From: Roseovarius nitratireducens
Lineage (GTDB): Bacteria; Pseudomonadota; Alphaproteobacteria; Rhodobacterales; Rhodobacteraceae
DNA: 64,000 bases
NCBI RefSeq assembly: GCF_002925845.1
Contig: NZ_PDNI01000074.1
Span: 62,001 to 126,000 of the forward strand
Direction: 5' to 3'
The notes beneath the pieces are model-generated. The model did no database searches. It was not told where the DNA came from and saw only the letters and a program-made list of their open reading frames with translations. Both the position numbers and the translations under genes were made by a program. Below, piece after piece: positions 42,115-50,272 of the stretch; the first letter of the stretch is position 1; each line of letters begins with the position of its first letter.

Positions 42115-43149
42115 TCACCCCCCGCAGATACCCTGCAGACGCAGCCAGTTGCCGTCGCTCAGGATGGGGGGCAGATCGGCGTCACGCGCGAAGGGATCGG
42201 CCTCGATCAGGCCGAGGACCGTCTCGCCGGTGATGTCGCGGGCATAGGCGTAGGGCGTGGCGCGTACCTGCCAGCGGGCAAACCCAGCGATCAGCGCATC
42301 GTTGGGCGGCGGTTCAGGCGGGTTCCTGAGCAACGCTTCGGCATGGGCGCGCAAGGTCTCGTCGCTGAGGCTTCCGGTGGCCATTAGCCGAAGCACCTCC
42401 CACAGCCCGGCGTCGGCCAGAAGCCGGTCGAGCGGGTCGCGGGCTTCGGCGCGCAGATGTGCCGCGATGATGTGACCGGCCACCGCGTCCGGCGTGTCGT
42501 GATCCTCGACAAGATCGGCGTTGACAAGCGTTGTGCCGCCGGTCAGCCGCAGCGCGTCACGGACACCGCTGCGCACCACCACGAGCCGTGCGCGCCCATC
42601 TTCCGGCGGCAGCCGTTGTTCCAGAGCGGCGACTGCACCCGCGCCGCCCGGCGTCCGGCAGGGCGGCCCTGTCACCCGGAAGACGTGATCGAGCAACGCC
42701 TGCCCAATCTCGGTGCGCTTGGCCTCCGGCACGACGCGCAACGCGTGATCGCGCGCGGCCCCCGGGAGCCAGAGCGTGACAACCAGAACCACCGCCAGAA
42801 GGCTCACCGCCATCCCGGCAAAGCGCAGGCGCCCAGGTCTTGGCCGTTGGCGCGCGATGGCGGTGCGCAGGATCTCGATGGCGGCAATCATCTCGTCCTC
42901 GCCCTCGGCGATCTCAAGCGTCTCGCCGGGATCGGCATCGGGGTGATAGAGCGCAGGGGACGCACCGGGATTTGCACGGGCTATGGCCGCCAGTGACCAG
43001 TGCGCCTGCACGCGGTCGCGCATATCGGTGATGGTGAGCGTCGCCTCGCCGAGCGACACGACGACATCGAGCCGCTGTGCGCCCGGCTCAGGCCGCCACA
43101 GCCCCGCCGCCTCTAGCCGCTGGTATTTCCGGAGTGCCGTTCTTCTCAT
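42115..43149 (-). CDS. Conserved hypothetical membrane protein, degenerate M48-like domain
   Basis: A 344-residue protein of unknown function. Residues 1-50 look like a small basic domain (MRRTALRKYQRLEAAGLW), residues 51-105 are acidic, one transmembrane helix spans about 108-129, and the rest is predicted extracytoplasmic. Around 200-240 the text GGTTLVNADLVEDHDTPDAV followed by AGHIIAAHLRAE resembles the M48 peptidase pattern in which HExxH would be expected; the catalytic Glu is replaced (HIIAAH), so activity is doubtful. It is convergent with soxT and divergent from the nitrilase gene. The start at ATG 43147-43149 is chosen because homology-like sequence begins there; upstream is low-information. 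Confidence 0.65.
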   Translation of the reverse strand: MRRTALRKYQRLEAAGLWRPEPGAQRLDVVVSLGEATLTITDMRDRVQAHWSLAAIARANPGASPALYHPDADPGETLEIAEGEDEMIAAIEILRTAIARQRPRPGRLRFAGMAVSLLAVVLVVTLWLPGAARDHALRVVPEAKRTEIGQALLDHVFRVTGPPCRTPGGAGAVAALEQRLPPEDGRARLVVVRSGVRDALRLTGGTTLVNADLVEDHDTPDAVAGHIIAAHLRAEARDPLDRLLADAGLWEVLRLMATGSLSDETLRAHAEALLRNPPEPPPNDALIAGFARWQVRATPYAYARDITGETVLGLIEADPFARDADLPPILSDGNWLRLQGICGG

Positions 43150-43272
43150 GTGCCGGGCTGCCCTGCCTCGTTCGCGTGAGCGTAGCACGGTGCGGCACAT
43201 GGCGGCAATTGCTCGACGTGCCCGCATGCGGGCGATATGGAAGGAAGACACCACAACCCGGAGTCGACCGCC

Positions 43273-44157
43273 ATGAAGATCGCCACCGCCGCCTATCCCC
43301 TCGATCCGCTCAGCCAATGGGCGGAGTATGCCGCGAAGCTGTCGGACTGGGTGGGCCGGGCGGCGGCCGAAGGTGCCGATCTCGCCGTCTTTCCCGAATA
43401 CGGGGCGATGGAGCTTGCGATGCTTTCGGGCGCGGAGGCCGCGGGTGACCTGGAGCGGTCTTTGCACGCAGTCGATGCCGTGATGACGGATGCGGGCGAT
43501 CTTCATGCCGATCTGGCTGCGCGCCACGGGCTGCACATCCTCGGTGCATCGGCCCCGGTCTTCGATTCCGCACTCGGCGACCGGCCTGTGAATCGCGCCA
43601 CGCTCTACACCCCGACCGGCGCGCGTGGGCATCAGGACAAGCAGATCATGACGCGTTTCGAGCGCGAGGAGTGGGGCGTGGCGCCCGGCGGGCCGCTGCG
43701 GCTCTTCGACACTGCGCTTGGGAAAATCGGCGTTCTGATCTGCTATGACTGCGAGTTTCCCCTGCTGGGCCGCGCGCTGAGCGACGCCGACCTGATCCTC
43801 GCCCCGTCCTGCACCGAGGCGCTCACCGGCTATTCCCGCGTTCGCATCGGTGCGATGGCCCGCGCGCTCGAGGCGCAATGCGTCACCGTCATGGCCTCGA
43901 CGGTGGGGGATGCGGCCTGGTCACCGGCGGTTGATGCTAATACCGGCATGGGCGGCATCTTCGGCCCACCCGATACCGGCTTTCCGCCCACCGGCGTGAT
44001 CGCCGAGGGCACGCTCAACCGCCCCGGATGGACCGTGGCAGAGGTGGACCTCGGCACCGTCGCTCATGTGCGCGCCGATGGCGTCGTGCTCAACCGCCGT
44101 CACTGGGACGATCAAGCCGGTCGTGACGCCACGGTCACACCCGTGCGCCTGCGCTGA
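43273..44157 (+). CDS. Carbon-nitrogen hydrolase (nitrilase superfamily)
   Basis: A 294-residue cytosolic amidase/nitrilase-type hydrolase with the complete catalytic triad: E42 (LAVFPEYGAMEL), K123 (GHQDKQIMTRFE) and C157 (KIGVLICYDCEFP). The family hydrolyses amides or nitriles; the substrate is not evident. The ATG at 43273 directly precedes the first core strand (MKIATAAYPL). The gene is monocistronic between the hypothetical membrane protein and infA. Confidence 0.9.
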   Translation: MKIATAAYPLDPLSQWAEYAAKLSDWVGRAAAEGADLAVFPEYGAMELAMLSGAEAAGDLERSLHAVDAVMTDAGDLHADLAARHGLHILGASAPVFDSALGDRPVNRATLYTPTGARGHQDKQIMTRFEREEWGVAPGGPLRLFDTALGKIGVLICYDCEFPLLGRALSDADLILAPSCTEALTGYSRVRIGAMARALEAQCVTVMASTVGDAAWSPAVDANTGMGGIFGPPDTGFPPTGVIAEGTLNRPGWTVAEVDLGTVAHVRADGVVLNRRHWDDQAGRDATVTPVRLR

Positions 44158-44239
44158 TTAGACCTTGAAAATCGCGGGAAACGGGCGCATTTAAAGGCGC
44201 GTTCCGCACGAGGGCGGAATTTATGTGCAAGGAGAGACC

Positions 44240-44458
44240 ATGGCCAAGGAAGACACGCTCGAATTTCCCGGTGTCGTCAAGGAACTCCTGCCGAACGCGA
44301 CATTCAGGGTCGAGCTTGAAAACGGCCATGAGATCATCGCGCACACGGCAGGCAAGATGCGCAAGAACCGGATCCGGGTTCTTGCGGGCGACAAGGTACA
44401 GGTGGAAATGACCCCCTACGATCTGACCAAGGGTCGGATCAATTACCGCTTCAAGTAA
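44240..44458 (+). CDS. infA: Translation initiation factor IF-1
   Basis: A 72-residue OB-fold protein ([55 protein letters not shown]) that binds the ribosomal A site with IF-2 and IF-3. The ATG at 44240 is set by the universal MAKED start; GGAGA lies seven bases upstream. An ATG five codons earlier overlaps the RBS. It begins the conserved block infA-maf-RNase G-like-yacG. Confidence 0.98.
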   Translation: MAKEDTLEFPGVVKELLPNATFRVELENGHEIIAHTAGKMRKNRIRVLAGDKVQVEMTPYDLTKGRINYRFK

Positions 44459-44468
44459 GCGCGGTTCG

Positions 44469-45047
44469 ATGCGCTTGATCCTCGGCTCGGGCAGCCCGCG
44501 CCGCAGCGACCTGCTGGCGCAGATCGGCGTGATCGCCGATGCGATCCGCCCGCCCGAGATCGACGAGACCCCCGGTAAGGGCGAGTTGCCCCGCCCCTAT
44601 TGCGCGCGCATGGCTCGGGAAAAGGCGCGGGCTGTCGAAGCTGACACGGATGACATCGTGCTCGCCGCCGATACCACTGTCGCCATGGGCCGCCGCATCC
44701 TCGGCAAGCCCGCCGATGTGGGCGAGGCGGCGCAATTCCTTCACGCGCTCTCGGGGCGGCGGCACCGGGTCATCACCGCGGTGGCGGTGCGGCGCGGCGA
44801 GCGGTTGTGGCAGCGCGACGTGGTGAGCGCGGTGAAGATGAAGCGGCTCTCGGACGAGGAGATCAACGCCTATCTCACCTCCGGCGAGTGGCAGGGCAAG
44901 GCGGGTGGCTATGGCATCCAGGGAATGGCCGGGGCATTTGCGGCGTGGATATCGGGATCGTTCACAGGCATCGTCGGGCTGCCGCTGACTGAAACCGCCG
45001 GGCTGTTACAGGCCGCAGGCTACCCAATGTGGGAGGCCGGAGCATGA
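44469..45047 (+). CDS. maf: Maf-family nucleotide pyrophosphatase
   Basis: A 192-residue Maf/ASFV-like nucleoside triphosphate pyrophosphatase, thought to sanitise modified or non-canonical nucleotides. Signatures: [18 protein letters not shown] at the N-terminus, [37 protein letters not shown] and [19 protein letters not shown]. It follows infA by 10 bases and overlaps the next gene by four. Confidence 0.95.
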   Translation: MRLILGSGSPRRSDLLAQIGVIADAIRPPEIDETPGKGELPRPYCARMAREKARAVEADTDDIVLAADTTVAMGRRILGKPADVGEAAQFLHALSGRRHRVITAVAVRRGERLWQRDVVSAVKMKRLSDEEINAYLTSGEWQGKAGGYGIQGMAGAFAAWISGSFTGIVGLPLTETAGLLQAAGYPMWEAGA

Positions 45048-46072
45048 CGGAACGCATCACTGTCGCGCTCGATCACCTTGGCGGTCGCGAGGCGGCGGCG
45101 CTGATGCATGGTGGTCGGCTCGAGGATCTTCTCATCGACGGTGAAACTCCCCGTCCGGGCACCATCTATCGCGCCATCGCGGACCGCCCGGTCAAGGGGC
45201 AGGGCGGGCTGTTCCTGCGCACGCCTGATGGCAATGCTTTCCTGCGGCAGGTCAAGGGGATTACACCGGGGCAGGCGCTGCTCGTCCAGGTGACGGGTCA
45301 TGCCGAGCCGGGCAAGGCAATCCCGGTCACCGCGCGGATACTCTTCAAGAGCCGGTATGCCATCGTCACCCCCGAGGCGCCGGGGCAGAATGTCTCGCGC
45401 GCGATCCGCGATGAGGAAACGCGCGCGCGGCTCCACGCGATCGCGGCGGAGGCAATGGGCGGGAGTGGCATGGGGCTGATCCTGCGCTCGGCCTGCGAGA
45501 GCGCCGGGGATGACGAGATCGCCGCCGATATCGCGCAGATGCGCGAGGTGGCCGAGGCGGTGAAGAGCGACGCCGAGGGGCGTGGGCCGGAAAAGCTGCT
45601 CGAGGGGGATGGTCCCCATGCCCGCGCGTGGCGCGACTGGCCGCTGCCCGACGAGCTGGGCCGCGAGCCCGGCTGTTTCGCGGAGCTCGGGGTTCTCGAG
45701 CGGATCGACGATCTCTGCACGCCGAGGATGACACTGCCGGGTGGCGCGAGTGCCTTTGTCGAGCCGACGCGCGCGCTCATCGCGGTGGACGTGAACACCG
45801 GCACCGACACCAGCCCCGCTGCCGGTCTCAAGGCCAACCTTGCGCTGGCGCGCGACCTGCCGCGGCAGTTGCGGCTGCGGGGCCTCGGCGGGCAAATCAC
45901 GCTCGACCTCGCGCCGATGCCGAAGAAAGACCGCCGCGTGTTCGAGGACGCGCTGCGCGCCGCGTTCCGCCGCGACGAGGTGGAGACGGTTCTGGCCGGA
46001 TGGACCCCGCTCGGCCATTACGAGTTGCAGCGACAGCGCGCGCGCATCCCGCTTGCCGAGGTGATGCGATGA
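45044..46072 (+). CDS. Ribonuclease E/G-family protein (short form)
   Basis: A 342-residue protein of the RNase E/G family. The catalytic DNase-I-like subdomain is recognisable in [16 protein letters not shown] (near 250) with the [26 protein letters not shown] segment, which supplies the acidic Mg ligands. It lacks the Zn-link and long C-terminal scaffold of full RNase E and is shorter than typical RNase G (about 490 residues); this short form beside maf and yacG is common in Rhodobacterales. Role in RNA processing is inferred. Overlaps maf and yacG by four bases each. Confidence 0.85.
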   Translation: MTERITVALDHLGGREAAALMHGGRLEDLLIDGETPRPGTIYRAIADRPVKGQGGLFLRTPDGNAFLRQVKGITPGQALLVQVTGHAEPGKAIPVTARILFKSRYAIVTPEAPGQNVSRAIRDEETRARLHAIAAEAMGGSGMGLILRSACESAGDDEIAADIAQMREVAEAVKSDAEGRGPEKLLEGDGPHARAWRDWPLPDELGREPGCFAELGVLERIDDLCTPRMTLPGGASAFVEPTRALIAVDVNTGTDTSPAAGLKANLALARDLPRQLRLRGLGGQITLDLAPMPKKDRRVFEDALRAAFRRDEVETVLAGWTPLGHYELQRQRARIPLAEVMR

Positions 46073-46251
46073 GCTGTCCGATCTGCCGCAAGGCGACGGT
46101 GGCGCGCTATCGCCCGTTCTGCTCGCGCCGCTGCGCCGATATTGATCTTGGCAAGTGGTTCGCCGAGGGATACCGCGTGCCGTCTGACGATCCCGACGAG
46201 ATCGCCGAGGCCGTGGAAGCGGCGGAAAACGAAGCGCAAAAACCGCACTGA
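46069..46251 (+). CDS. yacG: DNA gyrase inhibitor YacG (zinc-binding)
   Basis: A 60-residue protein with a four-cysteine zinc site, CPIC (C3, C6) and FCSRRCADIDLGKWFAEGY (C18, C22), followed by an acidic tail. This is the YacG pattern; E. coli YacG binds GyrB and inhibits gyrase. It overlaps the RNase G-like gene by four bases and is the last gene of the block before tRNA-Phe. Confidence 0.93.
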   Translation: MSCPICRKATVARYRPFCSRRCADIDLGKWFAEGYRVPSDDPDEIAEAVEAAENEAQKPH

Positions 46252-46327
46252 AATCGCGCGAAGCCTCTGGACAGCCCGCCCACGCTCGCCTAAGACACGC
46301 CCACCCGAGGGCCAGACCCTCACCCGT

Positions 46328-46402
46328 GCCCGGGTAGCTCAGGGGTAGAGCAGTGGATTGAAAATCCTCGTGTCGGTGGTTCGATTCCGCCCCCGGGCAC
46401 CA
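46328..46402 (+). tRNA. tRNA-Phe (anticodon GAA)
   Basis: A complete cloverleaf: acceptor GCCCGGG pairing with CCCGGGC at 46392-46398, D-arm GCTC...GAGC, anticodon loop TTGAAAA within GGATT/AATCC, T-arm with GTTCGATTC, discriminator A and an encoded CCA (46400-46402). The anticodon GAA specifies phenylalanine. It lies 76 bases after yacG. Confidence 0.97.
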
Positions 46403-46805
46403 TATATTTTTGCAATCACATTTTATATCAAGATGTTAAGGGTGAGCTGAAAGTTTCAAGTCACCTTTCTTCCCGCTCATAACCTCTTGTCACAGCGCAC
46501 CCGGTGCGGAAGTATCTTCCATTTGTCACCAAAGCTTGAACGTATAGCTGATCTGGTCCGCTTTGCGGGCCTTCACTTTGGATTGCACACGACGTGCGCA
46601 CTACAAGTAATCAAAACCTTGATCCAGCTGGCTAATCTGTCCGATCCTCCAGAAGCCAAAAAGCTTTTTCCACTGGCATGCCTCATCGGGTGGTCCGGTT
46701 TGGATAATCGCACTCGGTCAGTTCTGAATGCAGATTGACACGGTCACGGCAATTCATGGGCTCTCTTCGAGCCAGCTTAGCCTGCCCGTGGTCGGTGCTC
46801 GCGCG
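46403..46805. other. Non-coding gap after tRNA-Phe
   Basis: About 400 bases, clearly AT-richer than the DNA to the left. An 83-codon open frame at 46487-46738 has no ATG, no RBS and no recognisable family, so I do not call it. No copy of the tRNA 3' end (att repeat) is seen within the gap itself. It separates the conserved core block from the cyanophycin region. Confidence 0.5.
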
Positions 46806-48821
46806 TCAGACGGCGTGTCTCGGGATGGTCGCGACATAGGTCTTGTCGCGAACAGAGGTATCGCCTTCGAATGCCTGCATCCGCGCGCGGAGGTGGAAAT
46901 GCGTGCTGTCGCAAGACAGGTGCGTGTGCGTCACAGTCCGCACGACCCAGTCGTCCCGCCGCATCTCATGCACCCAGGTCACCTCGCCTTCGGCGGACGT
47001 TGGATCGCCCGGCAGGATGGAATAGCGCTCGGTGCACTCGGCGGAATGCGTCAGACCGTGCCGGATGATATGCGCCGCGCCCTCGTGGACACGGATATCC
47101 GCCGTGACGCGCCCGGTGGTCCGATCCTCCATCACGTTCCATTCCGCGGTCGCGGGCGTCTCGACCGCCTGCTCGAGGGGCACCGCAGCGCGCGGCGGAT
47201 CAAACGGTGCCGCATCGCTGTAGTCGCCGTCTCGCAGCGGCAAGCTGAGCGTGCTCTGCTCGGTCAGAACCCGCAGCTCTACCGGCTCGGGTGCGGGCCA
47301 GGCGATCGGAAAGTAGCTGGTTGACAGGCCCAGCCGGATGCGATGGCCCGCGCGGAAGGTCTGGGCAACGTGCTTCATCGGCACATCGACCGTGTAGGTC
47401 TGCCCCGGTGTCAGGGGCTCGGGATGCTCGTGCCCGTCACGATGGGTGAGATTGAGCAAACCGTAGCTGACCCGGGTTGCCGCCCCGTCGGGGGCCACGT
47501 CCATCAGGCGCACGGCGACCTGCGCGACAGGCCGGTCCGAGATGAATGTCAGTCTCAGGATCGCGTCGCCCACGATGTGCACCGGCTCGGCCAGCGGCTC
47601 CGTCTCGAAGCACAGGCTGCCCGCGTCGTCCCTGCGCTGATCGCCCGGCTGATCGCCGGGCAGCGCGTAAGAGCACCACTTGCCGCCCTGAAACCCGACC
47701 CAGAGCGGCGAGGCGATGGTCAGCCAGCCACCGGGCACATCCCCGGCGCTCGACAGCCGTCCGTCGGACCCGAGGGCAAAGTCAGTCCGGGCGACCTTCG
47801 GCGAGGGCCATGCCGGTTCGGTGATCCAGTGCCCGTCCCGATGCTCGTAATGTGTTCTGGGTACGGCGTGATCCTGAAGATAGACCCGAAGGGGCGGCTC
47901 ATCCGCGATGCCGGTGTCGATGCCCTTGAGCCACTGATCCCACCACCGGGTTTCCTCGCTCAGCCAGTCGATCGCCGGGCCCGGTGCGCCGACATGCGGG
48001 TAGCGATGCGACCAGGGGCCCACGATCCCCTTGACCGGACCCTCGAGGTTCTCGACCAGCCGAAAGACAGCGCGGCAGTAGCCGTCGGCCCAGCCGCTGA
48101 CGGCATAGACGGGCACCTCGATATCGCCGAAATCCTCGCAGACCGACCCGTGTTTCCAGAACGCGTCACGCGTCTGGTGTTCCATCCATGTCTCGAGCCA
48201 GAAGCCCGACTCGTCGAGCCGCTCTTCCCACATCCCGCGCCAGCGATCGCCGACATGCTCGGGGTCGGGCGGCAGCGTGTTGATCCCGAACATCACCGAC
48301 GCCCAGGACAGGTGGTCGCACAGCATGGTGCCGCCCATGTAATGGATATCGTCGGCATAGCGGTCGTCGGTCGAACAGATCGACACCACGGCCCTGAGCG
48401 CAGGGGGGCGCAGGGCCGCCAGTTGCAGGCCGTTGAAGCCGCCCCAGGAAATGCCCACGATCCCGACACCGCCATCGCACCAGGGCTGATCGGCGATCCA
48501 GGCGATGACATCACATCCGTCCTGAAGCTCGATCTCGGTATACTCGTCGGTCATCACCCCCTCGGATTCGCCCGTTCCGCGCAGATCGACCCGGACATAG
48601 GCATAGCCCTGCGCCGCCATCCACGGCGCGCGGGCATGGTCACGCTCCAGCGTCTTGTCGTTCTTGCGATAGGGGATGTATTCGAGAATCGCGGGCACGG
48701 CCTGACGCTCCGCCCCGTCCGGCATCCAGATACGCGCCGCGAGGCGCGTGCCGTCCGGCATCGGGATCTCGAGGTGCTCGATTTCCCGAACGGGCACGGG
48801 CAGCGGGTGGTCGATTTTCAT
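46806..48821 (-). CDS. CocE/NonD-family alpha/beta hydrolase (S15 peptidase-like)
   Basis: A 671-residue hydrolase of the CocE/X-Pro dipeptidyl peptidase family. N-terminal alpha/beta domain with DGTRLAARIWMPDG, YVRVDLRGTGESEG, the nucleophile elbow GISWGGFNGLQ and the His region PWSHRYPHVGAPGPA; C-terminal jelly-roll domain (RVSYGLLNLTHRDGHEHPEPLTPGQTYTV, AHRIRLGLSTSYFPI-like). Members cleave esters, amides or X-Pro peptides. ATG 48819-48821 with AGGA eight bases upstream is favoured over an ATG three codons earlier that lies on the RBS. It is the last leftward gene of the cyanophycin cluster, so an amide or dipeptide substrate is plausible. Confidence 0.85.
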   Translation of the reverse strand: MKIDHPLPVPVREIEHLEIPMPDGTRLAARIWMPDGAERQAVPAILEYIPYRKNDKTLERDHARAPWMAAQGYAYVRVDLRGTGESEGVMTDEYTEIELQDGCDVIAWIADQPWCDGGVGIVGISWGGFNGLQLAALRPPALRAVVSICSTDDRYADDIHYMGGTMLCDHLSWASVMFGINTLPPDPEHVGDRWRGMWEERLDESGFWLETWMEHQTRDAFWKHGSVCEDFGDIEVPVYAVSGWADGYCRAVFRLVENLEGPVKGIVGPWSHRYPHVGAPGPAIDWLSEETRWWDQWLKGIDTGIADEPPLRVYLQDHAVPRTHYEHRDGHWITEPAWPSPKVARTDFALGSDGRLSSAGDVPGGWLTIASPLWVGFQGGKWCSYALPGDQPGDQRRDDAGSLCFETEPLAEPVHIVGDAILRLTFISDRPVAQVAVRLMDVAPDGAATRVSYGLLNLTHRDGHEHPEPLTPGQTYTVDVPMKHVAQTFRAGHRIRLGLSTSYFPIAWPAPEPVELRVLTEQSTLSLPLRDGDYSDAAPFDPPRAAVPLEQAVETPATAEWNVMEDRTTGRVTADIRVHEGAAHIIRHGLTHSAECTERYSILPGDPTSAEGEVTWVHEMRRDDWVVRTVTHTHLSCDSTHFHLRARMQAFEGDTSVRDKTYVATIPRHAV

Positions 48822-48903
48822 GACGTTCATCCTGCACTATGTGCCACGCGATGCGGCCACCGTATCGCGTCCCCGCCTGACAAAGTCCAGCGCCGGCGTT
48901 GGC

Positions 48904-50202
48904 CTATTCCTCGATGTCACTGAACTCGTAATTCAGCTTCTTCATCACCTGCTCGTAATTCCACAACAGCTTGGATTGCTTGTTGGCCCCCATCCAGATC
49001 GATGCCACGGCGTAGCTGTAGGCATCCTGTTCGGGCAGTTCCGAGAGCCGCATGCCCTGCTTGACATAGGAGACAATGCGCGTGCCATCGACCTGCTCGG
49101 AGGCGACCTCCAACTCGGCACGCGAGGGCGTGCGCGCAACGGTCGCGTCGTTGAAAAATACCCGGTAAAAGAATTCCGCGGCGACGTTTTCCGGCCCCTC
49201 GCCCCGGGGCATGTCGGGTTTGCGCCCGAGACCCAGATCGACCGTCACCTGCTGATGACTCACCCCGTCCACCATCTCGAACAGGTCGCAATGCGATTGC
49301 GCGATACGGGTGTTGATCTCCAGCAGCCAGATCTTGTCCTGCACCTCGTCCCAGTAATATTCGATGTTGAAGCCGGCATTGTCATAGCCGATATGCGCCA
49401 TCACCTTTCGGGTGATCTCGTTCATCTCGTCCTGCACGCGGCGCGGCAGGGTCGAGGGGTAGAGATAGTAGAAAAAGCTGAGCACCTGCGGATAGCGGAT
49501 CGAATCCACCGTGCCGTAGGGCACGACCTCACCCTCGTGCACATAGCCCTCGACAGTGCATTGACGCCCGCCGATGACCTGTTCTGCCATGCAGTAATGC
49601 CCTTCGATCGCCTTGATCTCATCCGGCAGGTCGGCCTGATTCAGCACATAGTTGAACGGCTCTGAAATCTGGCCGATTTCGGCACGAAACGCCGCAACCG
49701 CGTATTCGAAATCCTCGGGACTGTCGATGCGAAAGCCGAGACGGGACCCGGATGACTTGATCGGCTTGACGAAGAACGGAAAGCGCAGATCGGCCTCGCC
49801 GATCCGCGACAGCGCGTTGTCGTCGAACGGGTCGAAAGCAGTGAATTTCGGCACGTGGTCCGGAATCACCTCGGCCATCACCTTGCGTGACCAGAATTTA
49901 TGCTCGCATTTCAAAAGGCTTTCCAGCGACGCGTTCCGGGTGCCGTATTTCTTGCAAAGCAGGGGCAGCATGGTGGAGACGGGAAAGTCGATATAGCCGA
50001 CGATCGCGTCGATTGAGCCGTCAAAGGCGTCGAGCGTCGCCTCGGCTTCACGCAGCATGGCGGGGATGTCGAATTCCTGCGTGTCCGAGACCGCCTCGGA
50101 GGTCAGGAGCGGGTGAAAGACGACATCCTCGACACCCCGCAGCCGGGTCAGTCGCCCGGCATTCATTGCGTTCAATCCGACGACGAAAACATTCTCGGTC
50201 AT
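48904..50202 (-). CDS. ATP-grasp ligase-like protein in the cyanophycin cluster
   Basis: A 432-residue protein with an ATP-grasp fold: an N-terminal Rossmann-like lobe (FVVGLNAMNAGRLTRL ... AIVGYIDFPVSTMLPLLCKKYG), LLKCEHKFWSRKVMAEVIPDHVP leading into FPFFVKPIKSSGSRLGF (ATP-binding lysine), and the metal-binding end YWDEVQDKIWLLEINTRI (Glu/Asn). This is the carboxylate-amine ligase layout, near the biotin-carboxylase/D-Ala-D-Ala ligase group. The substrate is unknown. AGGAAGGA lies eight bases before the ATG. It lies 70 bases after cphA and 82 before the CocE-like gene, so it belongs to the cyanophycin operon. Confidence 0.8.
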   Translation of the reverse strand: MTENVFVVGLNAMNAGRLTRLRGVEDVVFHPLLTSEAVSDTQEFDIPAMLREAEATLDAFDGSIDAIVGYIDFPVSTMLPLLCKKYGTRNASLESLLKCEHKFWSRKVMAEVIPDHVPKFTAFDPFDDNALSRIGEADLRFPFFVKPIKSSGSRLGFRIDSPEDFEYAVAAFRAEIGQISEPFNYVLNQADLPDEIKAIEGHYCMAEQVIGGRQCTVEGYVHEGEVVPYGTVDSIRYPQVLSFFYYLYPSTLPRRVQDEMNEITRKVMAHIGYDNAGFNIEYYWDEVQDKIWLLEINTRIAQSHCDLFEMVDGVSHQQVTVDLGLGRKPDMPRGEGPENVAAEFFYRVFFNDATVARTPSRAELEVASEQVDGTRIVSYVKQGMRLSELPEQDAYSYAVASIWMGANKQSKLLWNYEQVMKKLNYEFSDIEE

Positions 50203-50272
50203 GATGTTGGTCCTTCCTGATCAGGGCGTGCGCATCGGTGAGGCCGACGCACCGTGTGCGTGCCGTTTGTCC

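Noticed and set aside
46487-46738. 83-codon frame after tRNA-Phe
   Set aside because: No ATG, no RBS and no family resemblance; in a gap that looks non-coding.
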